Assembly (NCBI RefSeq): GCF_003966565.1
Contig: NZ_AP018718.1
Coordinates: 806,001-870,000 of the forward strand
From: Sulfuricystis multivorans
GTDB taxonomy: Bacteria > Pseudomonadota > Gammaproteobacteria > Burkholderiales > Rhodocyclaceae
DNA: 64,000 bases
Direction of reading: 5' to 3'
Positions 37,792-48,942 of this stretch are shown in pieces. The position numbers and the translations under genes were made by a program. How positions within the stretch are numbered: position 1 is the first letter of the stretch; each line of letters opens with the position of its first letter. Below the pieces are notes generated by a model. The model saw nothing but the letters and a program-made list of their open reading frames with translations. It ran no database searches and was not told the origin of the DNA.

Positions 37792-38715
37792 TTACTGCTT
37801 CACGACGTTGTAGTAATACTTGACGCCCTCGACCGCCTTGTCGAGGCCGAATTGGTAATTGAGCGAGACATAGTGGTAACGCGCCTCGGCGCCACCATCA
37901 TGCAAGGCAAAACCGAAGTCGTAGATTTTCCCCGGCTCGATCTTGTGGTCGCCCGTGCCGCCGCCGGCCAACGCCCGCGTGAAGGTGACGACCCATTTGT
38001 TGCCGTCCTTCTTCCCCTCGGCCTTGACGAGCCCTTTGCCGCCTTCCATCACGCGCTTGTCGGCAATAAAGCCATCGACCGGTTTTTCGCCCTTGCCACT
38101 GCGCCATTGGATCAGGTCCATGAACTTGCCGCCGTCGAGCGCCGCGCCTTTGATGTACTTGGTCTTCTTGTCGTCCTTGGCCTCTTTCATCGAACGCAGG
38201 TCGTTGTGACAAGTGACCCAGCAGCCGGCGCGCTCGGCCAAGTCGATCGCCGGCGTGCCACCGTCACTGATGCCGCCGTCGAACATCATCGCCAGCTTGA
38301 CCTCGTTTTTCTTGTCCATGCCGAAGCTGCCGCCCTTGGGCTGCTCCCACTCGACGCGCACATAGAGATTCTGTCCGTCGTGGGCCATCTTGAAGCTCGC
38401 TGGCACCCAGCCGGCACGGTCGGCAATCGGCTTCGGTTCGAGTTGCGTCTTCGAGTTGCCGACAGGATTGCCTTTGATGATCTTGTCGCCGACTTCGTTG
38501 GCGTCGCCCTCGTGGCACTTCGAACAGGCGCGCTTCTTGTTGACGATATCGGGCACCGCCGAATGGTCGGCCTTATTCAAGATCCATTCCAGGCCGGACT
38601 GGCCGGGATAGAACAGCTTGATCTTGCGTTCGGTAACCTTGCTCCAGTCGGGCTCGCCGGCGAACACGCCGCCAGCGGCGAATACACCCATGAAAGCCCA
38701 AGCGATCTTTTTCAT
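37792..38715 (-). CDS. periplasmic cytochrome of the ethylbenzene-dehydrogenase haem-subunit type
   Basis: About 307 residues from ATG 38715 (preceded by GGAG), with a signal peptide. A c-type haem motif CSKCH is followed by a beta-sandwich region typical of EB_dh-type haem subunits (WVPASFKMAHDGQNLYVRVEW, in part), containing the segment GCWVTCHNDLRSM, a C-x3-CH site. Such proteins occur beside NapC/NirT-like genes in denitrifiers and are often named cytochrome c-552. It probably relays electrons between the NapC-like membrane protein and the dihaem cytochrome. Confidence 0.8.
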   Translation of the reverse strand: MKKIAWAFMGVFAAGGVFAGEPDWSKVTERKIKLFYPGQSGLEWILNKADHSAVPDIVNKKRACSKCHEGDANEVGDKIIKGNPVGNSKTQLEPKPIADRAGWVPASFKMAHDGQNLYVRVEWEQPKGGSFGMDKKNEVKLAMMFDGGISDGGTPAIDLAERAGCWVTCHNDLRSMKEAKDDKKTKYIKGAALDGGKFMDLIQWRSGKGEKPVDGFIADKRVMEGGKGLVKAEGKKDGNKWVVTFTRALAGGGTGDHKIEPGKIYDFGFALHDGGAEARYHYVSLNYQFGLDKAVEGVKYYYNVVKQ

Positions 38716-38753
38716 CTGTGACTCCATTCAGTTGGTCTCCGGGAAAATCGTGG

Positions 38754-39398
38754 TCAGCCTTCCGCCTTCTCGCCACCCTGCTTCTTCAGCTCTTCGAGAT
38801 ATTCCTTCGGCAGGTGGTGGGAAACACCCTTGTGGCATTCGATACAGGTCTTGCCGTCCTCGACCGCGCCTTCATGCTTCACCGCCGAGCGGTCTTTCTG
38901 CTTGTCGGGGTCCATGTACTTGAAGTCGTGGCAGTTGCGGCATTCCTTCGAGTCGCGTTCCTTCAGACGCTGCCAAACGCGCTTGGCCATCGTGTAGCGG
39001 TGCGCCTCGAATTTCTCCGGGGTGTCGACCGTGCCCTTGATATGGCCGATCACGTCGCGGGCGGCGAGAATCTTCTGGAACGCCTTGAACATGTAGTCGG
39101 TCGGCGTCTTGCTGCTGGCGACATGGCAGTCGGCGCATTGCGCCGCGGCGCCGCTGCGGTTCTTGTAGTGGACAGTCTGCTTGAGCTCGTTGAAGGGAAT
39201 CTGCATTTCGTGGCAGGAGGTGCAGAACTCCGAGCGGTTGGTGTATTCCATGCCCATATTGAGTCCACCCCAGATGATGATGCCGCCCAGCACGCCGATG
39301 ACGATCATGCGCAGCATCGAACATTTCGGCGGATTCTTCAACCGCTCGATCAGGCCCAACTTTTCTTTGGGGGGTGGGTCGTTTTGGATCTCAGCCAT
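38754..39398 (-). CDS. NapC/NirT-family membrane tetrahaem cytochrome
   Basis: 214 residues from ATG 39398. One N-terminal membrane helix (MIVIGVLGGIIIWGG) precedes four haem motifs: CTSCH, CADCH, CRNCH and CIECH. NapC/NirT proteins exchange electrons between the quinone pool and periplasmic cytochromes. First gene of the four-gene operon ending with the flavocytochrome flavoprotein; an FNR-like box lies 190 bp upstream. Direction of electron flow (from quinol, or from sulfide to quinone) cannot be read from sequence. Confidence 0.9.
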   Translation of the reverse strand: MAEIQNDPPPKEKLGLIERLKNPPKCSMLRMIVIGVLGGIIIWGGLNMGMEYTNRSEFCTSCHEMQIPFNELKQTVHYKNRSGAAAQCADCHVASSKTPTDYMFKAFQKILAARDVIGHIKGTVDTPEKFEAHRYTMAKRVWQRLKERDSKECRNCHDFKYMDPDKQKDRSAVKHEGAVEDGKTCIECHKGVSHHLPKEYLEELKKQGGEKAEG

Positions 39399-39720
39399 CG
39401 TCAATTCTTCCTCCTCATGTCGTCGCTCGATCTCTGGAAGAGGGATTCGAACCGACGGGATGGGGCGGACATCTACGACCTTCCCGGCCATACGACCCGG
39501 AAACGCTTCCCGACACTGAAACCTCCTCCGCTTCTTCTTCTCTGCGCCTAGCGCATGGCTTATGTCGAGAAATTATTACAGCGATCGCTGATTTGAATCA
39601 AGAGGTTTTATCGAACAATTTTTTAGGTGAATATATCCGAATCTTCTAATACTTGAGGGGTGGGAACGAGCTGCCGTCTTCCCAGCGCCGAATTTGGCTG
39701 CGGCGCTGGGATAGGCGGAG
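39399..39720. other. promoter region between the cytochrome operon and aceB
   Basis: Holds the leader of the NapC-like gene, the FNR-like box at 39588-39601, and, close to the aceB stop codon, a hairpin TCCCAGCGCC/GGCGCTGGGA (39684-39712) whose left arm is a half-copy of the REP-like family. No reading frame is convincing. Confidence 0.6.
39588..39601. promoter_or_regulatory. FNR/Dnr-like site upstream of the cytochrome operon
   Basis: CTGATTTGAATCAA differs from TTGAT-N4-ATCAA at one base. Acting at -41.5 it would start leftward transcription near 39553, with a leader of about 155 bases before the NapC-like gene. It suggests oxygen or NO control together with nosZ. Confidence 0.55.
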
Positions 39721-41331
39721 TTATTCCATCGCCTCGTAGAGCGGCAGGGTGAGGAATTCGGGAAACTCTTCGGCGAGCGACATCTGCTCGAAGATCTTCG
39801 CCGCCTGGTCATAGCTGTCGGTCTTTTCGCCGTTGGCGCTGACAACCGCCTTCACCTTGGCGAGTTCTTCCGGAATCATCGCCTTGACCATCTCGGCGGT
39901 GATCTTCTCGCCGGCGCGCGGGCCTTCGGAAATCACCCCTTTGGGCGAGCGTACCCACTGCCAGACCTGCGAGCGGGAGATTTCGGCGGTGGCGGCATCT
40001 TCCATCAGGTTGTGAATCGGCACACAGCCGTTGCCGGCGAGCCACGAGCCGAGGTAATGGATGCCGACGTTGATGTTGTTCCTCAGACCGGCTTCGGTGA
40101 TGGGCTTTTCGGGGCCGAAATCAAGCCAGTCCTTCGGCCCGAAGTGGCCTTCGACCTGTTTGTCCCACTGGTTCGGCCGATCGCCCAGCACCTTGACGAA
40201 TTCCTCCATCGCGATCGGGACTAGGCCCGGGTGGGCGACCCAGCCGCCGTCATAGCCGTCGTTGGCATCGCGCCGCTTGTCGTGGCGAATGCCGGAAAGC
40301 GCCTTTTCGTTGGCTTCGGGATCGTTCTTGATTGGGATGAGCGCGCTCATGCCGCCGATCGCCGGTGCGCCGCGCTTGTGGCAAGCCTGCACCAAGGCCA
40401 AGGCGTAGGCGCGCATGAACGGCACTTCCATCGTGATCGCGCTGCGGTTGGCGAGACAAAAATCCTTGTTGCGCTTGAATTTCTTGATCGCGCTGAAGAT
40501 ATAGTCCCAGCGACCTGCGTTGAGCCCGGCCGAATGTTCGCGCAGCTCGTAAAGAATCTCTTCCATCTCGAAGGTGGCGAGGATGGTCTCGATCAGCACC
40601 GTGGCCTTGATCGTGCCGCGCGGCAGACCGATGTGATCCTGCGCCATGCAGAAGATGTCGTTCCACAGGCGTGCTTCGAGGTGAGATTCCATCTTCGGCA
40701 GGTAGTAGAAGGGGCCGGCACCGCGTGCGACTTGCTCCTTGGCGTTGTGGAAAAACACCAGCGCGAAGTCGAAGATGCCGCCACTGACTCGCTGGCCATC
40801 GACGGTGACGTGCTTCTCATCCAGGTGCCAGCCGCGCGGGCGGATCTGCAAAGTCGCGATCTTGTCGTTGAGTTTGTATTCCTTGCCGGCCTCGTTGGTG
40901 AAAGTGATCTGGCGGCGGATCGCGTCGTAGAGATTCACCTGGCCCTGGATCTGGTTGTACCAGTTCGGGCTGTTGGAATCCTCGAAGTCGGTCATGTAGG
41001 AATCCGCCCCCGAGTTGAAGGCGTTGATGATCATCTTGCGCTCGACCGGGCCGGTAATCTCGACGCGGCGGCAGTGGAGCGCCGGCGGCAGCGGCGCGAT
41101 CTTCCAGTCGCCTTCGCGGATATGCTTCGTCTCGGGCAGAAAGTCGGGCATCTGGCCGGCATCGATGCGCGCTTGGCGTTCGACACGCTTTTTCAGCAAT
41201 TCCTGACGGCGTGGCTCGAAGGCGCGGTGCAGCTTGGCGACGAATTCGAGTGCCTCCTTGGTGAGGATTTCGTCGAAACGCGGATGGATCGGGGCGTGGA
41301 TTTCTACGCCGGCGGGTAGATCGAGGTTCAT
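39721..41331 (-). CDS. aceB: malate synthase A
   Basis: A 536-residue MSA, which condenses glyoxylate with acetyl-CoA to malate. Typical segments are TGPVERKMIINAFNSGADSYMTDFEDSNSPNW (in part), RPRGWHLDEKHV, PRGTIKATVLIETILATFEM (in part) and NINVGIHYLGSWLAGNGCVPI (in part). It is transcribed alone, 50 bp downstream of a TCTTATATAAGA palindrome that also precedes aceA. A palindrome-ended repeat lies further upstream. Confidence 0.97.
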   Translation of the reverse strand: MNLDLPAGVEIHAPIHPRFDEILTKEALEFVAKLHRAFEPRRQELLKKRVERQARIDAGQMPDFLPETKHIREGDWKIAPLPPALHCRRVEITGPVERKMIINAFNSGADSYMTDFEDSNSPNWYNQIQGQVNLYDAIRRQITFTNEAGKEYKLNDKIATLQIRPRGWHLDEKHVTVDGQRVSGGIFDFALVFFHNAKEQVARGAGPFYYLPKMESHLEARLWNDIFCMAQDHIGLPRGTIKATVLIETILATFEMEEILYELREHSAGLNAGRWDYIFSAIKKFKRNKDFCLANRSAITMEVPFMRAYALALVQACHKRGAPAIGGMSALIPIKNDPEANEKALSGIRHDKRRDANDGYDGGWVAHPGLVPIAMEEFVKVLGDRPNQWDKQVEGHFGPKDWLDFGPEKPITEAGLRNNINVGIHYLGSWLAGNGCVPIHNLMEDAATAEISRSQVWQWVRSPKGVISEGPRAGEKITAEMVKAMIPEELAKVKAVVSANGEKTDSYDQAAKIFEQMSLAEEFPEFLTLPLYEAME

Positions 41332-41380
41332 GGCGTCTCCTATCTGGGTTGAGCTGGAAGAATGATGCGGTGCAGAAATA

Positions 41381-41392
41381 TCTTATATAAGA
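41381..41392. promoter_or_regulatory. TCTTATATAAGA palindrome upstream of aceB
   Basis: Perfect 12-bp palindrome inside TATCTTATATAAGACA, 50 bp before the aceB start. The identical core, with matching flanks, lies upstream of aceA at 45640-45651. Very AT-rich against a GC-rich background, it looks like a shared operator; the regulator is not identified. Confidence 0.65.
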
Positions 41393-41460
41393 CACATGAA
41401 AAAACAAGCTTGGATTACACACATTTTGGTCAATAATGTCTTGACTAGAGGCGCCCATCT

Positions 41461-41672
41461 AACAGGCTGTTGAAAAACTACTGCGGTGGGCGTTCTTCCG
41501 CGTTGCGCGGTGTTGGCTTCGGCCGCTTCGCTTAACCTCGGCAAAGCCAAAGTGAGCCTTCGCCGCAACTTCGTTGTCGCTCCCTCGCCTATCTTATTGA
41601 TAGACTTCGGTCGCTGCGCACCAAACGCCTTGCATCTGGCCATCCTCGTGACGTTTTTCAACGGCCTGCTAA
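41461..41672. repeat. GTTGAAAAAC-ended palindromic repeat, copy 1
   Basis: About 210 bp with inverted ends ACAGGCTGTTGAAAAAC (41462-41478) and GTTTTTCAACGGCCTGCT (41653-41670). The interior includes CTCCCTCGCCTATCTTATTG and CATCTGGCCATCCTCGTGAC, shared with copy 2. It carries about 60 bp more than copy 2. Its right end supplies the stop codon of the glycerate kinase gene. Confidence 0.85.
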
Positions 41673-42946
41673 GTACGGGGAAGGTAAATCGCACGAAAAT
41701 CGTTGACGTTGGTGCGTGTCGGCCCGGTAACGATCAGCTGGCCAAGGGCGGCGAAAAAGCCATAGCCGTCGTTGTTCGCCAGAAAGTCGGCGCTGGCGAG
41801 ACGGCACGCCGCGGCGCGTTCATGCACATCGGGCCCGAACCAGGCGCCGGCGTTGTCTTCGGTGCCGTCGATGCCATCGGTATCGCAGGCGAGTGCCCAG
41901 GCCGGGACGTCGAGTACATGGGCGAGCGCGAGCAGGAATTCGGCGTTGCGGCCGCCGCGGCCATTGCCGCGCACGGTGACGGTCGTCTCGCCGCCGGAAA
42001 GGATCACACAGGGCTTGGCAATGGGTTCGTCGTAACGATGGATCTGGCGGGCGATCGCGGCATGGACATAGGCCACGTCGCGCGCCTCGCCTTCGATCGT
42101 GTCGCCCAGCACCAGCGGTGTGACGCCTTGACAGCGGGCAAAGGTAGCCGCGGCCTGCAACGCCTGCTGCGCAGTGGCGATGATGCGGGTTTCGCAGTGC
42201 GCTAATCGCGGATCGCCTGGTTTCGGCGTCTCGCATTCTGCGCTTCCGAGCCAGGCGCGAACGTGCGGCGGCACCTCGATCCGGTATTTGGCGAGAATGC
42301 CGAGCGCGTCGCTGCACGTGGTCGGATCGGCCACCGTCGGCCCCGAGGCGAGCGCGGACGGGTCGTCGCCTGGGATGTCCGAGATGCCCAAGGTCACCAC
42401 CCGTGCAGGCGCGCAGGCGAGTGCCAGTCGCCCGCCTTTGATCGCCGACAGGTGCTTTCTGACGCAATTCATCTCGTGGATGTTCGCACCGCTTTTCAAC
42501 AAGGCTTTGCTCACCGCCTGCTTGTCGGCCAGCCGCAGGCCCGGGGCGGGCAGGGCCAGCAGCGCCGAGCCGCCGCCCGAGATCAAGCACAGCACCAGAT
42601 CGTCGGCCGTCAGCCCTCTGACGCGTTCGAATATCAGGCGCGCCGCCTGCTCGCCGGCGGCGTCTGGCAACGGGTGGGCGGCTTCGACCACTTCGACGCG
42701 TCGCGTCGGAACGCCGTGGCCGTAGCGCGTCACGACCAGGCCGGAAAGCGGCGCGTCGCTTGGCCAATGCGCCTCGACCGCCGCCGCCATCGCCGCTGCG
42801 GCCTTGCCGGCGCCGATCACGACGGTGCGTCCCCGCGGTGGGGTAGGTAGACGACCAGGCACGCAAATGGCCGGATCGACTGCAGCGAGTGCCGCGTCGA
42901 ACAGGTCGCGCAGAAAGATTTCCGGATTGTCGATCGATGCCATCAT
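41669..42946 (-). CDS. glycerate 2-kinase (GckA/TtuD, MOFRL family)
   Basis: A 425-residue DUF4147/MOFRL protein. It shows VVIGAGKAAAAMAAAVEAHW, LCLISGGGSALLALPAPG, KHLSAIKGGRLA, ILSGGETTVTVRGNGRGGRN and the end TNVNDFRAIYLPRT (each in part). It phosphorylates glycerate to 2-phosphoglycerate, a step that suits a glyoxylate/glycerate route near aceA and aceB. Near the C-terminus CRLASADFL is encoded by a half-copy of the REP-like family (41783-41807), and the stop codon lies in the adjoining repeat. Confidence 0.88.
   Translation of the reverse strand: MMASIDNPEIFLRDLFDAALAAVDPAICVPGRLPTPPRGRTVVIGAGKAAAAMAAAVEAHWPSDAPLSGLVVTRYGHGVPTRRVEVVEAAHPLPDAAGEQAARLIFERVRGLTADDLVLCLISGGGSALLALPAPGLRLADKQAVSKALLKSGANIHEMNCVRKHLSAIKGGRLALACAPARVVTLGISDIPGDDPSALASGPTVADPTTCSDALGILAKYRIEVPPHVRAWLGSAECETPKPGDPRLAHCETRIIATAQQALQAAATFARCQGVTPLVLGDTIEGEARDVAYVHAAIARQIHRYDEPIAKPCVILSGGETTVTVRGNGRGGRNAEFLLALAHVLDVPAWALACDTDGIDGTEDNAGAWFGPDVHERAAACRLASADFLANNDGYGFFAALGQLIVTGPTRTNVNDFRAIYLPRT
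41783..41807. repeat. REP-like half-unit inside the glycerate kinase gene
   Basis: AAAGTCGGCGCTGGCGAGAC, then GGCAC, one mismatch from the consensus arm. It codes for CRLASADF near the C-terminus. Confidence 0.7.
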
Positions 42947-43051
42947 CGCAGAAATAAAAGACGTGACGATCGCAGTCTACAGATTATCGGCGGGCAAAAA
43001 AATTGGTTGATCGGCAATTGATTGTTGCAAAATAAACAAAGGAGAGGGCAG

Positions 43052-43951
43052 ATGGACAGGCTTAAGTTGATGGAAACCTTCGTCGCCGTCAGTCAACGCG
43101 GCAGCCTGACGGCGGCTGCAGCAGCCGAGGGCGTGGCGCCTGCCGTGATCAGCCGACGGCTGGATGCACTCGAGGAACGGCTCGGCGTCAAGTTGCTGGT
43201 ACGCACGACCCGGAAGATCACGCTGACCTTCGAAGGCAACGCCTATCTCGAAGATTGCCAGCGTATCCTGCGTGACCTCGAAGATGCCGAAGCGGCCGTC
43301 ACCGAGGGAAGCGCGCGTGCCAGTGGCTTTCTTCGCGTCACCGCGCCGGCGGGGTTTGGCCGAAAGCATGTCGCCCCGCTGTTGATGGGCTTCCTGCGGG
43401 CTCACCCAGAGGTGAGCGCCAGTCTCGATTTGTCGGACCGCACGGTCGATCTGGTCAATGAAGGCGTCGACTGCGCGGTACGGCTTGGCGGACTCGTCGA
43501 TTCGAGCCTCGTCGCCGTGCGGCTCGGCGAGATGAGACGCGTCGTGGTCGGCAGCCCGGCCTATTTCCGCGCACGTGGCGTGCCGCGCAGTCTGGACGAT
43601 TTATCGCGCCACGATTGTCTCAGTCTGGTCGCTCAATCGGGTTGGGATTTCTTCGTCGATGGCAAGCCGGTGCTCTTCAAGCCAGGCGGTCGTTTCGCCT
43701 GTAACGATGGAGCGGTGCTGCATGACTGGGCGTTGGCCGGCATGGGGCTCGCCTGGCGCTCGCTCTGGGAAGTGGGCGAGGATCTGCGCTGGGGGCGTCT
43801 CGTATCGGTGCTCGACGAATTCGCCGCGCCGCCGGTGGGCATCCATGCGGTTTTTCCGCAGCGCCGCCATTTGCCCTTGCGTGTGCGACTGTTCATCGAA
43901 CTGCTGAAAGAACATTACAGCCGGCCCGATTACTGGGATAAGAGCGAGTAG
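43052..43951 (+). CDS. LysR-family transcriptional regulator
   Basis: 299 residues from ATG 43052, preceded by GGAGAGGG. The winged HTH (about 1-60) reads METFVAVSQRGSLTAAAAAEGVAPAVISRRLDALEERLG (in part), followed by a LysR effector domain. It is divergent from the glycerate kinase gene, a typical place for its regulator, and lies between aceB and aceA. Its effector is unknown. A complete unit of the REP-like palindrome follows its stop codon. Confidence 0.88.
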   Translation: MDRLKLMETFVAVSQRGSLTAAAAAEGVAPAVISRRLDALEERLGVKLLVRTTRKITLTFEGNAYLEDCQRILRDLEDAEAAVTEGSARASGFLRVTAPAGFGRKHVAPLLMGFLRAHPEVSASLDLSDRTVDLVNEGVDCAVRLGGLVDSSLVAVRLGEMRRVVVGSPAYFRARGVPRSLDDLSRHDCLSLVAQSGWDFFVDGKPVLFKPGGRFACNDGAVLHDWALAGMGLAWRSLWEVGEDLRWGRLVSVLDEFAAPPVGIHAVFPQRRHLPLRVRLFIELLKEHYSRPDYWDKSE

Positions 43952-43954
43952 CTG

Positions 43955-44036
43955 CCGTCCCGCCAACGCCGAGTATTCGAAATGACTCGGCGCCCGGCGG
44001 GACGTCGAAATTTCCGCCAGCGCCGAATTTCGATGG
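43955..44036. repeat. complete REP-like palindromic unit between lysR and aceA
   Basis: CCGTCCCGCCAACGCCGAGT, a loop ATTCGAAATG, the inverted arm ACTCGGCGCCCGGCGGGACG, then a further arm TTTCCGCCAGCGCCGAATTT. Same organisation as the arrays inside mutL and the DUF3108 gene, but between genes. It lies directly downstream of lysR and beyond the aceA terminator. Confidence 0.9.
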
Positions 44037-44040
44037 ATGC

Positions 44041-44070
44041 AAAAAAGCCCCGCGGGTTTCCCCGCGAGGC
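44041..44070 (-). terminator. rho-independent terminator of aceA
   Basis: On the minus strand GCCTCGCGGG-GAAA-CCCGCGGGGC is followed by six T. It starts about 30 bp after the aceA stop codon. Confidence 0.85.
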
Positions 44071-44101
44071 CTCTTCGCTCCACTCCCTCTGTTTCGAGGG
44101 A

Positions 44102-45412
44102 TCAGTGAAACTGCTCCTCCTCCGTCGAGCCGGTGAGCGCCTTGACGCTCGATGAGCCACCCTGGATCACCGTGGTGACGTCGTCGAAATAGCCGGCACC
44201 GACTTCCTGCTGGTGGGCGACGAAGGTGTAGCCCAATTCGCGCGCGGCAAACTCGGGTTCCTGCACCATCTCGACATAATGCTTCATGCCCTCGCCGCGG
44301 GCGTAGTGATAGGCGAACTTGAAAGTGTTGAACCAGTTGATGTGGATACCTGCGAGCGTGATGAATTGGTATTTGTAGCCCAGCGCCGAGAGCTCGTCCT
44401 GGAACCTGGCGATGGTTTTTTCGTCGAGATTCTTTTTCCAGTTGAATGACGGCGAGCAGTTGTAGGCCAGCAGTTTGCCCGGGCATTCCTCGAGCACCGC
44501 CTGCGCGAACTCGCGCGCGAAACCGAGGTCGGGCGTGCCGGTCTCGCACCAGACCAGATCGGCATAGGGCGCATAGGAAACACCGCGGGAAATGGCTTGC
44601 TCGAGGCCATTCTTGACGCGGAAAAAACCTTCCTGGGTGCGTTCCCCGGTCAGGAACGGCCGGTCGCGCTCGTCGTGATCCGAAGTCAGCAGATTCGCCG
44701 CTTCGGCGTCGGTGCGGGCGAGCACGATGGTGGGAACATTCATCACGTCGGCGGCGAAACGCGCGGCGATCAACTTCTCGATCGCTTCCTGAGTCGGCAC
44801 CAGCACCTTGCCGCCCATGTGGCCGCACTTCTTGACCGCGGCGAGCTGATCCTCGAAGTGCACGCCGGCAGCACCGGCGGCGATCATGTTTTTCATCAGC
44901 TCGAAGGCGTTCAACACGCCGCCGAAGCCGGCCTCGGCATCGGCCACGATCGGCAGGAAGTAGTCGATATAGTCCTTGTCGCCGGGGCCGATGCCGCGGC
45001 TCCACTGGATCTCGTCGGCGCGCTTGAAGGTGTTGTTGATACGGCGCACCATGGTCGGCACCGAGTCATAGGCGTAGAGCGACTGGTCCGGATACATCGT
45101 CTCCGAGGTATTGCCGTCGGCGGCGACCTGCCAGCCGGACAGATACACCGCTTCGAGGCCAGCCTTGGCCTGCTGCATCGCCTGGCCGGCGGTGATCGCG
45201 CCGAAGGCGTTCACATAGCCTTTCTTCGCCTCGCCATTGATCAGGCGCCAGAGCTTTTCGGCGCCGCGCTTGGCGAGCGTGTATTCGATCTGCACCGAGC
45301 CGCGCAGACGCACGACGTCGGCGGCAGAATAAGTGCGCCTGACGTTCTTCCAGCGCGGATTTTCGGCCCAGTCTTTTTCCAAGATGGCGATTTGGGTCTG
45401 TCGATCGATCAT
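44102..45412 (-). CDS. aceA: isocitrate lyase
   Basis: A 436-residue ICL, which splits isocitrate to glyoxylate and succinate. The catalytic loop is [14 protein letters not shown]; other family segments are [37 protein letters not shown] and [15 protein letters not shown] (each in part). A REP-like unit and a terminator follow it. Upstream, the repeat at 45457-45602 separates the gene from a TCTTATATAAGA palindrome shared with aceB. Confidence 0.98.
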   Translation of the reverse strand: MIDRQTQIAILEKDWAENPRWKNVRRTYSAADVVRLRGSVQIEYTLAKRGAEKLWRLINGEAKKGYVNAFGAITAGQAMQQAKAGLEAVYLSGWQVAADGNTSETMYPDQSLYAYDSVPTMVRRINNTFKRADEIQWSRGIGPGDKDYIDYFLPIVADAEAGFGGVLNAFELMKNMIAAGAAGVHFEDQLAAVKKCGHMGGKVLVPTQEAIEKLIAARFAADVMNVPTIVLARTDAEAANLLTSDHDERDRPFLTGERTQEGFFRVKNGLEQAISRGVSYAPYADLVWCETGTPDLGFAREFAQAVLEECPGKLLAYNCSPSFNWKKNLDEKTIARFQDELSALGYKYQFITLAGIHINWFNTFKFAYHYARGEGMKHYVEMVQEPEFAARELGYTFVAHQQEVGAGYFDDVTTVIQGGSSSVKALTGSTEEEQFH

Positions 45413-45456
45413 GTTTGAGTCCTCTCTCGCTAGGGTTCGGGGAAAGCGTTACGCTT

Positions 45457-45602
45457 AGCAGGCTGTTGAAAAACTACTGCGGTGGCCATCTGCGGCGTTG
45501 CGCGGTGCTCGCTCCCTCGCCTATCTTATTGATATGTCTCGGTCGCTGCGCTCCGTGCGCCTTACATCTGGCCATCCTCGTGACGTTTTTCAACGGCCTG
45601 TT
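45457..45602. repeat. GTTGAAAAAC-ended palindromic repeat, copy 2
   Basis: 146 bp with inverted ends AGCAGGCTGTTGAAAAAC (45457-45474) and GTTTTTCAACGGCCTGTT (45585-45602). Its interior closely matches copy 1 (41461-41672) minus a 60-bp stretch. It lies 45 bp before the aceA start codon, between aceA and its probable operator. Confidence 0.88.
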
Positions 45603-45639
45603 GGACAACTATAATGGTAATATTGCAAAGCAACAAGTA

Positions 45640-45651
45640 TCTTATATAAGA
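45640..45651. promoter_or_regulatory. TCTTATATAAGA palindrome upstream of aceA
   Basis: Perfect palindrome, identical to that before aceB and with the same flanks (TATCTTATATAAGACA-YATG). It lies 228 bp from the aceA start because the 146-bp repeat is in between; without the repeat the distance would be about 80 bp. Confidence 0.65.
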
Positions 45652-45713
45652 CATATGTTAGAAATTTTTGATGCTGGTCATGGGCAGGCTTATCGCCTTC
45701 TTATGGATGGGGG

Positions 45714-46192
45714 TCAGTGGAGGCGTTCGGCCGCAACGATCAAGCCGTCGGCGTCGGCATAGAGCCAGTCGCCGGGACGAAATTCAATGCCGGCGAAACA
45801 GACGGGCACCCCTGCCTCGCCGAGGTTCTTTTTCACCGTCTTTTGCGGATGGGTGGCCAGCGCGAGCACGCCGAGATCCATCGCGGCAATGGCGGCGGAA
45901 TCACGGATGCAACCCCAGACGACGACGCCGGCCCAGCCGTTCTTGACGGCAAGCGCGGCGAGCTGGTCGCCCAGGAGCGCGCAGCGCAGACTGCCGCCAC
46001 CGTCGATCACCAGGACGCGCTCCGCGCCCGGGGTTTCGAGGGCCTGACGCACCAGGCCGTTGTCCTCGAAGAGTTTCAGCGTGGCGATCTGGCCGTGGAA
46101 AGCCTTGCGCCCGCCAAAGGAGCGAAAGATCGGCGCGGCAACGCGCACTTTGCCTTCGTGTGCATCGCACAGATCGCTGGTCGCGTATTGCA

Positions 46193-46196
<4 letters not shown>
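45714..46196 (-). CDS. RraA-family protein (RNase E inhibitor / HMG aldolase-like)
   Basis: 160 residues of the RraA fold: [15 protein letters not shown] at the start, [45 protein letters not shown] and [11 protein letters not shown] (each in part). The GDQLA and RDS elements that bind the metal and substrate in aldolase members are kept, so it could be either an RNase E regulator or a 4-hydroxy-4-methyl-2-oxoglutarate aldolase. Its start overlaps the end of clpA (ATGA). Confidence 0.85.
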
Positions 46197-48475
<2,279 letters not shown>

Positions 48476-48485
48476 TGCTTTCCTT

Positions 48486-48806
48486 TCAGTTCTCTTCCAT
48501 CACGCAGGCCAGCGGATGCTGGTGTTGCCGGGCGAAGGCAGTCACCTGCTCGACCTTGGTGCTGGCGACGTCGCGCGGATACACGCCGCAGACGGCGCGG
48601 CCGCGGTGATGGACCGTCAGCATCACGCGCGTGGCCTTTTCGCGGCTCATGCGAAAAAACTTCTCGAGCACGACGACGACGAAATCCATCGGCGTGTAGT
48701 CGTCGTTGAGCAGCACCACCTTATATAGAGGCGGCGGGTTGACTTTCTGCTGCTCCGGTTCGAGGACGACGTTGCCATTCGGTTGAATCTTCTTGCGGGT
48801 GACCAT
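48486..48806 (-). CDS. clpS: ClpS adaptor protein
   Basis: 106 residues. The N-end-rule pocket is visible in [24 protein letters not shown] (in part; the N-D-D-x-T-x-M-D-F motif), with the His of the pocket in [18 protein letters not shown] (in part). It hands N-degron substrates to ClpA and blocks SsrA-tagged ones. The ATG lies at the edge of a 350-bp region shared with the divergent cold-shock gene. Confidence 0.97.
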   Translation of the reverse strand: MVTRKKIQPNGNVVLEPEQQKVNPPPLYKVVLLNDDYTPMDFVVVVLEKFFRMSREKATRVMLTVHHRGRAVCGVYPRDVASTKVEQVTAFARQHQHPLACVMEEN

Positions 48807-48942
48807 GAAATGATTGTAATGCGAATCGTCGCGGCAACAACCCGCTGGCCATTGGGGAATCAGCGGGGGAAAACCCGGTCTGTGCCTCTGTTGGCTGAAC
48901 TCATCGAGGTTCTGGCGATGTTGTCATGCAGCATCGAAACTG

